The notes: generated by a model not told the origin, from the sequence alone. A stretch of DNA of 64,000 nt from an uncultured Collinsella sp. (GCA_900542155.1 UQMD01000010.1:14263-78262), one strand, 5' to 3'. Positions 16,833-25,770 are shown, counted from the stretch's first letter. Made by a program: numbers and translations.

Positions 16833-17471
16833 CTATTCAGCGCGCTTGATAGGATGACGAACCACGGTCTTAAGTTTCTCCGGTGCGCATTTGCGTGGAT
16901 CGGAGAGATAGATTTCGTGATGTAAACGGATGTCTGAGAAGTCGGGAACATAACCCTGCTCGGTCGTATATTCATGCATAGCGTCTACGGTTGCCGGTTC
17001 GTTGTCGTAGGGCCCGGTGTGCATACATTGAACGCAGAGACCCTCGTCAACTTTAAGCAGTTCGACGGCGTTAAAGTCTAGTTTCTTTTTGGCCGTGGCT
17101 TCCGCGACGGCCCAATCAAAGTCATCCTGAGTGACGAAATCGGGCAGGCGGATGCACGAGATAAAGTTGAAATTGTCCTTGCGTGCATAATCGATGTCGC
17201 CGCTCGGGGACTCTTGCCACCAGAAACCCTCGAGCGGCGGTACCACAAAGTCGAAATAGCCCTCGATACTCCTTGAGCCTTTCTTTGACATCTTGACGGT
17301 ATAGGCGATGCCGTAAAGTAGCGGCAGGGCGTTTTGATACTCGCCACCTTCGGTATTTGGGTCGCCCTTTCCGCGAACGGCAACGTAGCTCATAGGCGGG
17401 ACAGTTACGATACTCGGCTTGCTTGCAGGTTTGTAGAGCTCCTTGCATTCCTTCTTAAAGTCGAATGCCAT
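16833..17471 (-). CDS. GyrI-like small-molecule-binding domain protein
   Basis: A 212-aa cytosolic protein starting MAFDFKKECKELYKPASKPSIVTVPPMSYVAVRGKGDPN, which is the pattern of stand-alone GyrI-like (AraC effector-binding fold) proteins; these bind or hydrolyse small molecules. The EGYFDFVVPPLEGFWW and HTGPYDNEPATVDAMHEY segments are also typical. The ATG is preceded by GAAAGGCGG. Length is at the family norm. It is divergent from the ABC exporter at 17743 but separated from it by repeats, so no link can be claimed. Confidence 0.85.
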   Translation of the reverse strand: MAFDFKKECKELYKPASKPSIVTVPPMSYVAVRGKGDPNTEGGEYQNALPLLYGIAYTVKMSKKGSRSIEGYFDFVVPPLEGFWWQESPSGDIDYARKDNFNFISCIRLPDFVTQDDFDWAVAEATAKKKLDFNAVELLKVDEGLCVQCMHTGPYDNEPATVDAMHEYTTEQGYVPDFSDIRLHHEIYLSDPRKCAPEKLKTVVRHPIKRAE

Positions 17472-17653
17472 GTTGGCCGCCTTTCTGCGTATTGGCCTGC
17501 TTAGATAGTTGAATCATATCATAGAAACGAACAGCTGTTCGAATGATTTGGCTGACAGATTGAGATGCGTGCGTTGTGTTTGGCGGTCGGCCTGACCCCG
17601 TCGATGATTTCTCGGCCTCCCCGGTGCCTCGCCTACACCCGCCATTCCCCCAT

Positions 17654-17688
17654 ATAAAACCTGCCAAAATAAACCTGTCCCTTTTTGG
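17654..17688 (-). repeat. GGGACAG-core hairpin, minus orientation
   Basis: Read on the minus strand, CCAAAAAGGGACAGG is followed by TTTATTTTGGCAGGTTTTAT, the same element as at 21214, 29558 and 43133. The arms CCAAAA and TTTTTGG pair. Confidence 0.75.
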
Positions 17689-17742
17689 TCGGTGCGAAAT
17701 GGGTAATACTAAAGAGTTATCCGACCAGATGGGAACCGATCG

Positions 17743-18444
17743 ATGGCCTATATCGAATTCAAAGACGTCATCAAAGCATACGGCGAGGGCGATGCCCGCA
17801 TTCATGCGCTCGACGGCGCGAGCTTTACCGTTGAGCGCGGCGAGCTCGCCATCATTTTGGGTGCTTCGGGTGCCGGCAAGACCACGGCGCTCAACATCTT
17901 GGGCGGCATGGACACGGCGACTTCTGGCACCGTGACGGTGGACGGGCGTGACGTGAGCGCTGCCAACGAGGCACAGCTTGTGGAATACCGCCGCGCCGAC
18001 GTGGGCTTTGTCTTTCAGTTCTACAATCTGGTTCCCAACCTGACGGCCCTCGAAAACGTTGAGCTCGCAGCTCAGATCTGCCCCGATTCGCTCGATGCCG
18101 AGCAAACGCTTCGTCAAGTTGGCCTGGGCGACCGCCTCGCTAACTTTCCGGCGCAGCTTTCGGGCGGCGAGCAGCAGCGTGTGTCCATCGCCCGCGCGCT
18201 GGCCAAGAACCCCAAGCTGCTTTTGTGCGACGAGCCCACGGGTGCACTCGACTACAAAACCGGCAAGCAGATCTTGCAGCTGCTGCAGGACACCTGTCGC
18301 AAGCAAGGCATCACGGTCATTATCATCACCCACAACTCCGCGCTGGCGCCCATGGCCGATCGCCTGATCCGCTTTAAGAACGGCCGCGTGGAGAGCGAGA
18401 CGGTCCAGCAAAATCCCGTGCCGATCGAGACGATCGAGTGGTAG
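17743..18444 (+). CDS. ABC transporter ATP-binding protein (MacB/LolD type)
   Basis: A 233-aa ATPase that energises the FtsX-like permease directly downstream, whose gene it overlaps or abuts. Walker A is GASGAGKTT (about residues 40-48), the Q-loop lies in VFQFYNLVPNLTALENV, the signature is LSGGEQQRVSIARALAKNP, Walker B is LLLCDEPTGALD, and the H-loop is IIITHN. These features place it in the MacB/LolD/BceA group that exports or removes peptides and lipoproteins. The ATG is weakly served by GGGAACC 6 bases upstream. Confidence 0.95.
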   Translation: MAYIEFKDVIKAYGEGDARIHALDGASFTVERGELAIILGASGAGKTTALNILGGMDTATSGTVTVDGRDVSAANEAQLVEYRRADVGFVFQFYNLVPNLTALENVELAAQICPDSLDAEQTLRQVGLGDRLANFPAQLSGGEQQRVSIARALAKNPKLLLCDEPTGALDYKTGKQILQLLQDTCRKQGITVIIITHNSALAPMADRLIRFKNGRVESETVQQNPVPIETIEW

Positions 18445-18449
18445 CGCCC

Positions 18450-21215
18450 ATGAATCAGGACCGCCAAAACAGCCAACGCCGCGACGCGCAGAACACGGAG
18501 CGAGAGCAGGATTTTACGACCTACCGCACTGCCCAAAGCTCAAACGATATGGTGCCGGCGGTGTTTCGCCGTGGCATCTACCGCACAATCCGAGGCAGTC
18601 TTAAGCGCTTCTTGTCCATCGTGGTCATCACCGCGCTCGGCGTGAGTGTGATGTGCGGTCTTAAGGCGGGCTGCGAGGACCTGTGCGATTCGGTTGACGC
18701 CTATTTTGACCAGCAGAATGTCTATGACATTAATGTGCAGTCGACCTATGGTCTTACGCGTGACGATCTTGCGGCCATTCAAGAGGTCGACGGCGTCGAG
18801 ACGGCCGAGGGTATCTACACCGAGACCGCCTACACCGCCGTGGGCACAACGCGCGAGCGCGTGGTCGTGCAAAGTCTCTCCAAGGAGAACATCGATCAGC
18901 CAGTGCTCGTGAACGGCGATTTGCCCGAGGGCGCCGATGAGGTCGCGGTGACTTCGAAGTTCCTGAAGGCTTCGGGCAAAAAGCTCGGCGATACGGTGAG
19001 TTTTGCCGCCAATGACGCGAGCTCGTCGAACCAAAGCGCCAAGGATCAGTTTGCCGCGGGCGAGTACACCATTACGGCCGAGGTCCTCGATCCTACCGAC
19101 GTGAGCTCCGACTCGACAGTCAACGCCTTTCGCGCTGCTTCGGCGGCGGACTATAAGTTCTATGTGAGCGAGGATGCTGCGACATCTTCTTCCTACTCCG
19201 CGGTCCACGTGGTCGTCGAGGGAGCCAAGAGCCTCAACTCCTATTCGGATGCCTACACGACAAAGATCAACGAGGTCAAAGGCAATATCGAGAAGATCCG
19301 CGAGGAGCGTGAGAAGGTGCGCGTCCAGGAGTTGACGGTTGACACGCCGACAAGCTTGGATACGGCCGAGCGTCAGGCCGCCATGCTCTTTGGGATCGAG
19401 CAGGACAACATCAATCGCATGGCCGAGGGCAGCGACGAGCGTGCGCAGGCGCAAGCCGACCTGGACCAGCGCCGCGCCGCCGCCGACCAGCAGTTTGCCG
19501 ATGCCCGCGCCGAGCTCTCTGACCTAGGCGAATGCACCTGGTACATCCAGGACCGCGGCAATATCGCAAGCTACTCGAGCGTCGAGAGCGATAGTTCTTC
19601 GATCGAGGCCATCGCCACGGTGTTCCCGTTCATCTTCTTTATCGTCGCCGTGCTTATCAGCCTCACCACCGCCACCCGCATGGTCGAGGAGGAGCGCACA
19701 CTAATTGGCCTGTACAAGGCGCTCGGCTATTCACGCGGGCGTATCCTGTCCAAATATGTGGACTACTCGCTGTGGGCGTGTCTGATCGGTGGCGTGCTCG
19801 GCAATATCATCGGATTTGTGGGTCTGCCGCTGTTCTTGTTTACGGTGTTCGACGACATGTACTCGCTGCCCCAGATGCTACTTTCGTACGACATCGTGTC
19901 CTCGATCGTTTCGGTGGCGCTGTTTGCCGTGGGCGTGGTGGGAGCCACGATTATCGCCTGCCGCCACGAGATGGCCGAGACCCCTGCCTCGCTCATGCGC
20001 CCCAAGGCTCCGCGCGCCGGTTCGCGCATTCTGCTCGAGCGCATCGGCTTTATCTGGCACCGCATGGGCTTTTTGAACAAGGTCGCTGCACGCAACCTGT
20101 TCCGCTACAAAAAGCGCGCCTTTATGACCATCTTTGGCATTGCGGGATGCACGGCGCTCGTGATCTGCGGTATGGGTATCCGCGATACGTCGGTCGCGCT
20201 GTCGCCCAAGCAGTACGGGCACATCACGCGCTACGACTTGCTGGCGGTCGCCAACCCCGACGATTTTTCGCAGACGTGCGCAGCACTGGATGAACGCAGT
20301 GCAGCCAAGGATTCCAACGTGACCGTGACTTCGACGCTGCCAATTATGACAGACAACGTCACCTTTACATTTGGCGGTAAGAGCGAGACCGTGCAGCTCA
20401 TCGTGATTCCCGACGACCGCACGGGTGACTTGGGCGATTACGTGCGCCTGGAGGATGAGTCCAAAGAACCGCTCGCCCTGCGTGACGGGGATGTGTATTT
20501 GAGCAAGAGCTCTCAGCTGGTGCTGGGGATCAAGCCGGGTGACACGGCTCACGTCCAGGATTCGTCGCTCAATGTTGCCAAGGTCAAAGTCAGCGACATC
20601 TCGCTCAACTATCTGGGCAATACGCTTTACATGACGCAGGGCACCTATGAGCGCGCGTTCGGTCGAAGCGCGCGCCTTAACGGCATCCTTGCGCTGCTTA
20701 AGGGTTCGTCGGCCGATCAGATTGCGTTTACCGACCGTCTTAAGAGCGATGGTTGGATTACGCTGTCGAGTACCGCCGAGCATTGGGAAAACTATGAGGC
20801 AAACTTTACGATTATCAATTCGGTCGTGGTGCTTGTGACCTTTATGGCGGCGTGCCTGTCGTTTGTGGTGGTATTTACGTTGTCTAACACCAACATCTCG
20901 GAGCGCGAGCGCGAGCTGGCGACTATCAAGGTGCTGGGCTTCCGTCGCGGCGAGGTGCACCACTACGTCAACAAGGAGACGTTAATCCTCACGGCGATTG
21001 GCGCCGCGTTGGGCGTGCCGCTGGGTAGCCTGCTGGCCGAGAGCTTTACGTACATTCTGCAGATGCCGTCGCTCTACTTTGACGTTGAGGTCGAGCCGCT
21101 GAGTTATGTGCTCGCCGTAGTGCTTTCCTTTGCCTTTACGTTTATCGTCAACCTCGCTACCAATCGCACCCTCAATAAGATCGACATGGTCGGCGCCCTC
21201 AAGAGTGCCGAGTAA
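18450..21215 (+). CDS. FtsX-like ABC transporter permease, large form
   Basis: A 921-aa integral membrane protein, partner of the ATPase upstream. After a hydrophilic start there is one membrane segment at about 55-75 (FLSIVVITALGVSVM), then a large outside domain (about 80-395) with a coiled-coil-like stretch near 275-355 rich in Glu, Arg and Ala. Three membrane segments follow (about 395-520), then a second outside domain (about 570-775) and three final segments. TRMVEEERTLIGLYKALGYSRGRI and ERERELATIKVLGFRRGEVHHY are the paired FtsX-domain motifs. The start could be GTG 18438, overlapping the ATPase stop, or ATG 18450. The substrate cannot be read from the sequence. Confidence 0.92.
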   Translation: MNQDRQNSQRRDAQNTEREQDFTTYRTAQSSNDMVPAVFRRGIYRTIRGSLKRFLSIVVITALGVSVMCGLKAGCEDLCDSVDAYFDQQNVYDINVQSTYGLTRDDLAAIQEVDGVETAEGIYTETAYTAVGTTRERVVVQSLSKENIDQPVLVNGDLPEGADEVAVTSKFLKASGKKLGDTVSFAANDASSSNQSAKDQFAAGEYTITAEVLDPTDVSSDSTVNAFRAASAADYKFYVSEDAATSSSYSAVHVVVEGAKSLNSYSDAYTTKINEVKGNIEKIREEREKVRVQELTVDTPTSLDTAERQAAMLFGIEQDNINRMAEGSDERAQAQADLDQRRAAADQQFADARAELSDLGECTWYIQDRGNIASYSSVESDSSSIEAIATVFPFIFFIVAVLISLTTATRMVEEERTLIGLYKALGYSRGRILSKYVDYSLWACLIGGVLGNIIGFVGLPLFLFTVFDDMYSLPQMLLSYDIVSSIVSVALFAVGVVGATIIACRHEMAETPASLMRPKAPRAGSRILLERIGFIWHRMGFLNKVAARNLFRYKKRAFMTIFGIAGCTALVICGMGIRDTSVALSPKQYGHITRYDLLAVANPDDFSQTCAALDERSAAKDSNVTVTSTLPIMTDNVTFTFGGKSETVQLIVIPDDRTGDLGDYVRLEDESKEPLALRDGDVYLSKSSQLVLGIKPGDTAHVQDSSLNVAKVKVSDISLNYLGNTLYMTQGTYERAFGRSARLNGILALLKGSSADQIAFTDRLKSDGWITLSSTAEHWENYEANFTIINSVVVLVTFMAACLSFVVVFTLSNTNISERERELATIKVLGFRRGEVHHYVNKETLILTAIGAALGVPLGSLLAESFTYILQMPSLYFDVEVEPLSYVLAVVLSFAFTFIVNLATNRTLNKIDMVGALKSAE

Positions 21216-21262
21216 CCTGCCAAAAAGGGACAGGTTTATTTTGGCAGGTTTTATCTGGGCAA
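21214..21262 (+). repeat. GGGACAG-core hairpin, copy after the ABC permease
   Basis: CCTGCCAAAAAGGGACAG then TTTATTTTGGCAGG; arms CCTGCCAAAA and TTTTGGCAGG are exact complements. The tail TTTTATCTGGGCAAACGCC is shared with the copies at 27316 and 43133. It directly follows the permease stop and could act as its terminator. Confidence 0.8.
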
Positions 21263-21331
21263 ACGCCGGACAACCATTAGGTGGCCCGGCGTTTGCCCCG
21301 TTTTGCCGGGGATGTCTGTCGTTCAGTGCTC

Positions 21332-21652
21332 TTACTGGCCAATCCAGTGTTGCGCATAGCTCTTAATGTCCTCGGTAAAACCGTCAAGGTCGTCAAGGGT
21401 GATCACGCTGTCGATAAGCAAATTGGCTATCTCGCGGTGCATTGTGCTGCGGCGAATGTCGTTTGCAATTACGCCTGAGGACAGCTTGTCTCTATTGAGG
21501 TGCTCTTCTAGTGCCCAAAATCTACTGGACGCTTCACTGTCGCCGTTCAGTATCTCAACATACTGGCCGATGAGCTTTTCCATATAACGTTCTTGCCATT
21601 GAGGAAGCATTTTCTTAAACAGCTTCCAGTCGCTTTCGGCTACGTCGCGCAT
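21332..21652 (-). CDS. Small conserved-type hypothetical protein
   Basis: A 106-aa soluble protein with an excellent ribosome binding site (GGAGG, 6 bases before the ATG). It is predicted mostly helical and rich in Trp, Asp and Leu (MRDVAESDWKLFKKMLPQWQERYMEKL...; late DSVITLDDLDGFTEDIKSYAQ). I recall similar short proteins in gut Firmicutes and Actinobacteria without known function, but cannot name the family. It is an isolated gene between an ABC exporter and a repeat-bearing spacer. Confidence 0.7.
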   Translation of the reverse strand: MRDVAESDWKLFKKMLPQWQERYMEKLIGQYVEILNGDSEASSRFWALEEHLNRDKLSSGVIANDIRRSTMHREIANLLIDSVITLDDLDGFTEDIKSYAQHWIGQ

Positions 21653-22101
21653 ATGTCCTCCGCTCGTTAAACGGGCTTTTCCATTTGCCTTTCATTCTAT
21701 TTGGTTTTCGCTCACAGGCGTGGATGAGAGGCTCTCTTTAGCCTTCGAGATTGAGCTTGAATGGGTCGTATGTCATAAAATGGGCCTATCTATTACGTTT
21801 GCTACCACACCCTCGACCATGACAAAGATTATGAAATTAAAACCGCAGGTAGAGGGCTTGCCAATTATCGGAAAAGGCGGGTATGGTCGGCCCTCTCGAG
21901 TTAAACGTAGTAAATGGGCCCTTTTCTTGGTGTGCGGTCAGTTCAATGCTAATCTCCGTGCCGGAACTGACCCAGTTGTTTGTAAGTTGCGGTGATATAC
22001 GGACTGTTTGGCGCTTTGGAGCCTCAAAACAGTCCCTATATCACCGCAACTTGAAAGGGGCGGGCGGTGTCGGATGAGTGGCGCTGGCTGGTTGGGGCGG
22101 T
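21653..22101. other. 450-bp spacer without a gene
   Basis: Between two minus-strand genes. It contains the GTTGCGGTG palindrome at 21984-22052. The open frame at 21720-21995 has no ribosome binding site or family features. Otherwise nothing is recognised. Confidence 0.6.
21984..22052. repeat. GTTGCGGTG palindrome, copy 2
   Basis: AAGTTGCGGTGATATA (21984-21999) pairs with TATATCACCGCAACTT (22037-22052). The inner GGACTGTTT pairs with AAACAGTCC, a different inner stem from the other copies. Confidence 0.85.
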
Positions 22102-23031
22102 TTAGGCCTGCTTGCGGCACTTCCATTGTTTGCGACACCAGCGCATGAGCGCCTTTACGATGGGAGTCGTGATGAGGATGATCCATGCGGGATGGGGCTG
22201 TCCCAAACAGAGCCACATGTAGAGGAACCAAGCGATGGCGGCTGCCGGGTAGATGACCTCGATCAGCTTAGACAGGTGGCGTCGATCGATGAAGTCACCA
22301 ATCGCGTAGTAGACGGGAACCAAAAAGACGAGGAAGAGCCCCATGCCCCATGTGCCGTAGACAATGCCAAGCACCAGATAGGCAAGAGTGACAAGTGCGG
22401 GGAAGGGGAATTTGTTCCATGCACGTCCGACCTTGGTGTGGAAATGCCTACCATGATGGTCGAGCTTGTCGTGTGCTTCCTTCCAGCTGGAAAACGTCTC
22501 GCCATCGATGGTGACGGTGCCGTTGTCATTGGTACGCACGCTATGTCCATCGTCCTCAAGCGTATCGATATGCACGCCGCCCGGCCCCACATGCACCTCT
22601 TCGCCCTTGCGCTCGTTGGTCACATGGATGCCGCTCCAGCCAACATGGACTTCCTCGCCTTTATTGGGATCAATGACGTGGATACCGCGCGCGAGGGAAA
22701 TATCGACAAGTGGTTTGTCGCCGCAATCGGCGTGCTCGGCAGAATCCTCAGCCTCATCTGAAGCTTTGGTGCCGGCGTTGCTGTCCTGTGCCTCATCATC
22801 AGCCTGTGAGTCATCAGCGCTAGCCACCGCCACCCCATACAGCAGCTCATCCAGCGACACGCCATACAGCGAGGCGAGCGCAATAAGGTTATCGGTATCG
22901 GGTGAGGACTCGCTGCGCTCCCATTTACTAACAGCCTGGCGGCTTACGCCCAGCTGGGCAGCAAGCGCCTCCTGAGAAAGCCCGGCAGCTTTACGGCGAT
23001 CGACGAGGCGCTGTGCCATCGCAAGATCCAT
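22102..23031 (-). CDS. XRE-family HTH regulator with C-terminal membrane segments
   Basis: A 309-aa protein. Residues 5-60 are a Cro/C1-type HTH (LVDRRKAAGLSQEALAAQLGVSRQAVSKWERSE). Residues 65-110 are acidic. Around 120-150 there is an internal repeat, KGEEVHVGWSGIHV then KGEEVHVGPGGVHI. About 205-300 holds four hydrophobic segments (LVTLAYLVLGIVYGTWGMGLFLVFLVPVYYAIG...). Start 23031 is set by GAAAGGAACCACC; the frame runs 24 codons further but without a ribosome binding site. Membrane-tethered XRE proteins of this build occur in Firmicutes and Actinobacteria and probably respond to envelope state. The repeated VHV segment is unusual. Confidence 0.85.
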   Translation of the reverse strand: MDLAMAQRLVDRRKAAGLSQEALAAQLGVSRQAVSKWERSESSPDTDNLIALASLYGVSLDELLYGVAVASADDSQADDEAQDSNAGTKASDEAEDSAEHADCGDKPLVDISLARGIHVIDPNKGEEVHVGWSGIHVTNERKGEEVHVGPGGVHIDTLEDDGHSVRTNDNGTVTIDGETFSSWKEAHDKLDHHGRHFHTKVGRAWNKFPFPALVTLAYLVLGIVYGTWGMGLFLVFLVPVYYAIGDFIDRRHLSKLIEVIYPAAAIAWFLYMWLCLGQPHPAWIILITTPIVKALMRWCRKQWKCRKQA

Positions 23032-23215
23032 GGTGGTTCCTTTCGTTTGATGGTCGAATCGAATGAGCCGAGTATGCCGAGAACAACCGGTAGCGACCAC
23101 CATTTCTAGTTAGAATCTGCTCCGACCCTACCGCAACTACCGGTAGCAACCCCTAACGACCAGCCATTTTAGGACAAATGTCAGTGCAAGTAGCAGCCAA
23201 GAGTCCCCACTCAGT

Positions 23216-23284
23216 AAGTTACGGTGGAATAGTTTCTAGATTCAGCCATTTGCGGGCTAAGCGGGAACTATTTCACCGCAACTT
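23216..23284. repeat. GTTGCGGTG palindrome, copy 3
   Basis: AAGTTACGGTGGAATAGTTT (from 23216) faces GAACTATTTCACCGCAACTT (ending 23284). One base in the arm has drifted (A for G), so this copy has one mismatch. It shares the GGAATA/TATTTC wobble with copy 1. Confidence 0.8.
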
Positions 23285-23344
23285 AATTTCAGACCAGGCA
23301 CCCGCAGCAAGAAGACGAATAGCCCCGGCGAGTATGTAAACGCA

Positions 23345-23441
23345 GGGCCCTCCGACCCCGCCCGACGATTTCGATTGGCGACCTTTGACGGAGTCAAGGG
23401 AGGAGCCAAATCGAAATACGTCGGGCGGGGTCGGAGGGCCC
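23345..23441. repeat. 97-bp long inverted repeat downstream of pfkA
   Basis: Outer arms 23345-23367 and 23419-23441 form a perfect 23-bp GC-rich stem (GGGCCCTCCGACCCC...). Inside it ATTTCGATT-GGC pairs with GCCAAATCGAAAT, and CCTTTGA pairs with TCAAGGG. It lies 24 bases past the pfkA stop on the minus strand and is a likely transcript end. It lacks the conserved internal-loop bases of the nested-hairpin family. Confidence 0.8.
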
Positions 23442-23464
23442 GATGGGGTGGATTCCAGCCGAGG

Positions 23465-24544
23465 CTATTCGTCGCCGAAGCTGATGCCCAACGCCTTGGC
23501 CTCGCGTACCAGATCGCTCTGGGGGTTGACATGCTTGAGCTTGCCGGCGACCTCCTCGAGCGGCATGTGGCACATCTTGCCGTCACGCAGGGCAATCATG
23601 TAGCCAAACTCGCCGCGCAGGCAGCCAAGCGCTGCCTCGACGCCGCACTGGGTCGCAAAGATGCGGTCCTGGGCGTCGGGCTGACCGCCGCGCTGCGTGT
23701 GGCCGGGGATGGCGACGCGGGTCTCGCGACCGGTCTTGGCCTCGATTTCCTTGGCGATGTCGTAGACGATCGACGGGCTCGTGCGCTCGGCAAGCTTCTT
23801 CTTGTACTCCTTCTTGGACAGCGCCGCGTCCTCCTTGGAGATGGCGCCCTCGGCGACGGCCACGATCGTAAAGCGGCTGCCGGTCTCCATGCGATGCTCG
23901 ATGGTCTTGATGACGTTATCCATGTCGTAGGGGATCTCGGGGATCAGGATAACATCCGCGCCGCCCGCGACGCCGGCATACAGCGGAATCCAACCGACCT
24001 TGTGGCCCATGATCTCGATGACAAACACGCGACCGTGGCTCGAGGCGGTGGTGTGGATGTCGTCGATGCACTTGGTGGCGACGTCGATGGCGCTCGTAAA
24101 GCCAAACGTCATCTCGGTGCCCCAGGTGTCGTTATCGATGGTCTTGGGCAGGGCGATAACGTTGAGGCCCTCTTCGCGCAGGCGGTTGGCAGTCTTGGTG
24201 GAGCCGTTGCCGCCCAGCATAAACAGGCAGTCGAGCTGCAGCTTGTGATAGGTGTGGACCATCGCCGGCACCTTCTCGACGCCATCGGCCTCGGGAACAT
24301 CCAGGCGCTTGAACGGCGTGCGGCTCGTGCCCAGGATGGTGCCGCCGCGGGTGAGGATGCCGCTAAAGTCTGCCGGCGTCATCACGCGAAAACGGCTGTA
24401 GATAAGGCCCTGGTAGCCGTCCTCAAAACCGTAGATCTCGATAGGCTCTTCGCTATTGGTCATGAGCGTTTTGACGATGCCGCGCATGGTGGCGTTGAGC
24501 GCCTGGCAGTCGCCGCCACTGGTAAGAAGACCGATCCTGAGCAT
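23465..24544 (-). CDS. pfkA: 6-phosphofructokinase, ATP/PPi mixed-type (group III-like)
   Basis: A 359-aa glycolytic enzyme that phosphorylates fructose 6-phosphate. GLLTSGGDCQALNA is the N-terminal phosphate loop. GGNGSTKTA sits where ATP enzymes have GGDGS, and LPKTIDND carries the lysine that marks PPi-dependent or group III forms. EIMGHKVGWIP, IPGHTQRGG and MITRN-equivalent regions are present. The Gly after GGN favours ATP, whereas the Lys of PKTIDND is typical of PPi enzymes and of group III ATP enzymes. The Asn in place of the metal-binding Asp is unusual. The ribosome binding site GGAAGG is 7 bases upstream. Confidence 0.92.
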   Translation of the reverse strand: MLRIGLLTSGGDCQALNATMRGIVKTLMTNSEEPIEIYGFEDGYQGLIYSRFRVMTPADFSGILTRGGTILGTSRTPFKRLDVPEADGVEKVPAMVHTYHKLQLDCLFMLGGNGSTKTANRLREEGLNVIALPKTIDNDTWGTEMTFGFTSAIDVATKCIDDIHTTASSHGRVFVIEIMGHKVGWIPLYAGVAGGADVILIPEIPYDMDNVIKTIEHRMETGSRFTIVAVAEGAISKEDAALSKKEYKKKLAERTSPSIVYDIAKEIEAKTGRETRVAIPGHTQRGGQPDAQDRIFATQCGVEAALGCLRGEFGYMIALRDGKMCHMPLEEVAGKLKHVNPQSDLVREAKALGISFGDE

Positions 24545-24580
24545 GATGAATCCTTCCGGGCAAGTTACAACATGCGCATA

Positions 24581-24616
24581 AGTTTACCCCCGCACACTGT
24601 TGATGCGGAGGTAAAA
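24581..24616 (-). terminator. Hairpin between the amidohydrolase gene and pfkA
   Basis: GTTTACCCCCGCA pairs with TGCGGAGGTAAAAC around an 8-base loop. It is a probable terminator for the minus-strand gene at 24685-25770. Confidence 0.6.
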
Positions 24617-24684
24617 CGTGTTAGCTCAAATGTATAGAAATGTAAGCAACGTCAGGCGAGCGTAAGGACGACGGTGCCAGCTCC

Positions 24685-25770
24685 TTACAGCGCGAAGGCG
24701 TCGACGTCGCCCCAGTGGCGGCGCAGCGTGATGGCGGCAGCGGGCTCGGTGTTGTCAAAGACGACCGACCACTGCGTGTTGCTGGTGATGTCTTCCGGAT
24801 TGGGCTCTTGCGCCGCAGCGCGTAGAGCCTTCCAAGCGACTGCCTCGTCTTGGGCGCCGGCATGGGCGTCGAGGACATCGGCGATGGCGATGGCGCGTTC
24901 CTTGCCATGGCCCAGTTCGCCGTTCTTTTGGTTGGGTAGCACTTCGGCACCATAGCAGGCGTAGAAGTTCGTAACCTGGCGCACGGGCGTCGCCTTGCAT
25001 GCGCGGTCGGGGTCGCGCGGATCCCACTCCACCACCCGCGCGTCACCGGCGGCGTCGTTGATAAAGAAGTGGTAGTCGCGTCCGGCCATGGCGTGCATGT
25101 CGTAGGCAGAAAGCAGGTCGACGGCCTCCTGCGTGGTGGCGGCACGGTCGAGCACCAGACGGATGGCGAGCGAGGTATTGATGACGGGGCGCTGTGTGTC
25201 CTGGTCACAGGGCTTGGAATCCAGGGTGAGTACGGCAATGGACACACCGCATTCGTTAACACCATCGAGCTGGGCAAACGGGCCCATGAGTGCGGCGGCG
25301 CGTCCGGCGACGGAGTCAAGTGGAGTGTTGGCGCCCAGGTTGTTAAGGGCGGCAAAGCCGATGGAGGCATAGCCGTCGCGCGGGTGATTGCGCACCAGCA
25401 GCGCCGAGGTGTCGTCCTTAAAGTCGTAATTGCGACCGGTGCGAACACGGCCTTCGGCATCTACGGCGACAAAAGCGCTGCAGGCAAACTGGGGCGCCTG
25501 GACATGTGCCGGCACACCGGGCAGCACCTGCGCCACCACGGCATTGATGTAGGCCTGGTCGTCGCGCACACCAGCGGCGATGATGCGATCAAGATCGTAG
25601 TCGTAAGCGATGTCGATTGCGTACAGGTCATAGCCATCCGCATAGTCGGTCAAGCGTTTGAGCGACGCGACGGACTTGATTTGCTTGTGATAAACGATAC
25701 CGGTGGCAGCGGCAAGGCCGACGGCGGCTCCCGCGACACCGCAGGCGATGGCAATGTTACGTGGCTTCAT
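24685..25770 (-). CDS. Membrane-anchored linear-amide C-N hydrolase (C45/choloylglycine hydrolase fold)
   Basis: A 361-aa Ntn-fold hydrolase. Residues 6-26 are a signal anchor (IAIACGVAGAAVGLAAATGIVY). The likely nucleophile cysteine is in QFACSAFVAVDAEGRVRTGRNYDF at about residue 96; in Ntn enzymes it becomes N-terminal after propeptide removal. The RNYDF segment, DGVNECGVSIAVL, and INDAAGDARVVEWDP follow the acyl-CoA:6-APA acyltransferase/choloylglycine hydrolase order. The anchor plus about 95-residue pro-region differ from cytosolic bile salt hydrolases. Substrates could be N-acyl amides or bile-acid conjugates; the sequence does not decide. Ribosome binding site GAGAGGAG. Confidence 0.82.
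   Translation of the reverse strand: MKPRNIAIACGVAGAAVGLAAATGIVYHKQIKSVASLKRLTDYADGYDLYAIDIAYDYDLDRIIAAGVRDDQAYINAVVAQVLPGVPAHVQAPQFACSAFVAVDAEGRVRTGRNYDFKDDTSALLVRNHPRDGYASIGFAALNNLGANTPLDSVAGRAAALMGPFAQLDGVNECGVSIAVLTLDSKPCDQDTQRPVINTSLAIRLVLDRAATTQEAVDLLSAYDMHAMAGRDYHFFINDAAGDARVVEWDPRDPDRACKATPVRQVTNFYACYGAEVLPNQKNGELGHGKERAIAIADVLDAHAGAQDEAVAWKALRAAAQEPNPEDITSNTQWSVVFDNTEPAAAITLRRHWGDVDAFAL

Noticed and set aside
21720..21995. A 91-codon ORF in the spacer after the small hypothetical gene
   Set aside because: No ribosome binding site, no recognisable motif, and it runs up to the GTTGCGGTG palindrome; treated as non-coding.
23375..24637. A 420-codon plus-strand frame over pfkA
   Set aside because: Antisense of the phosphofructokinase gene, starting inside a long inverted repeat; composition is typical of a shadow frame.
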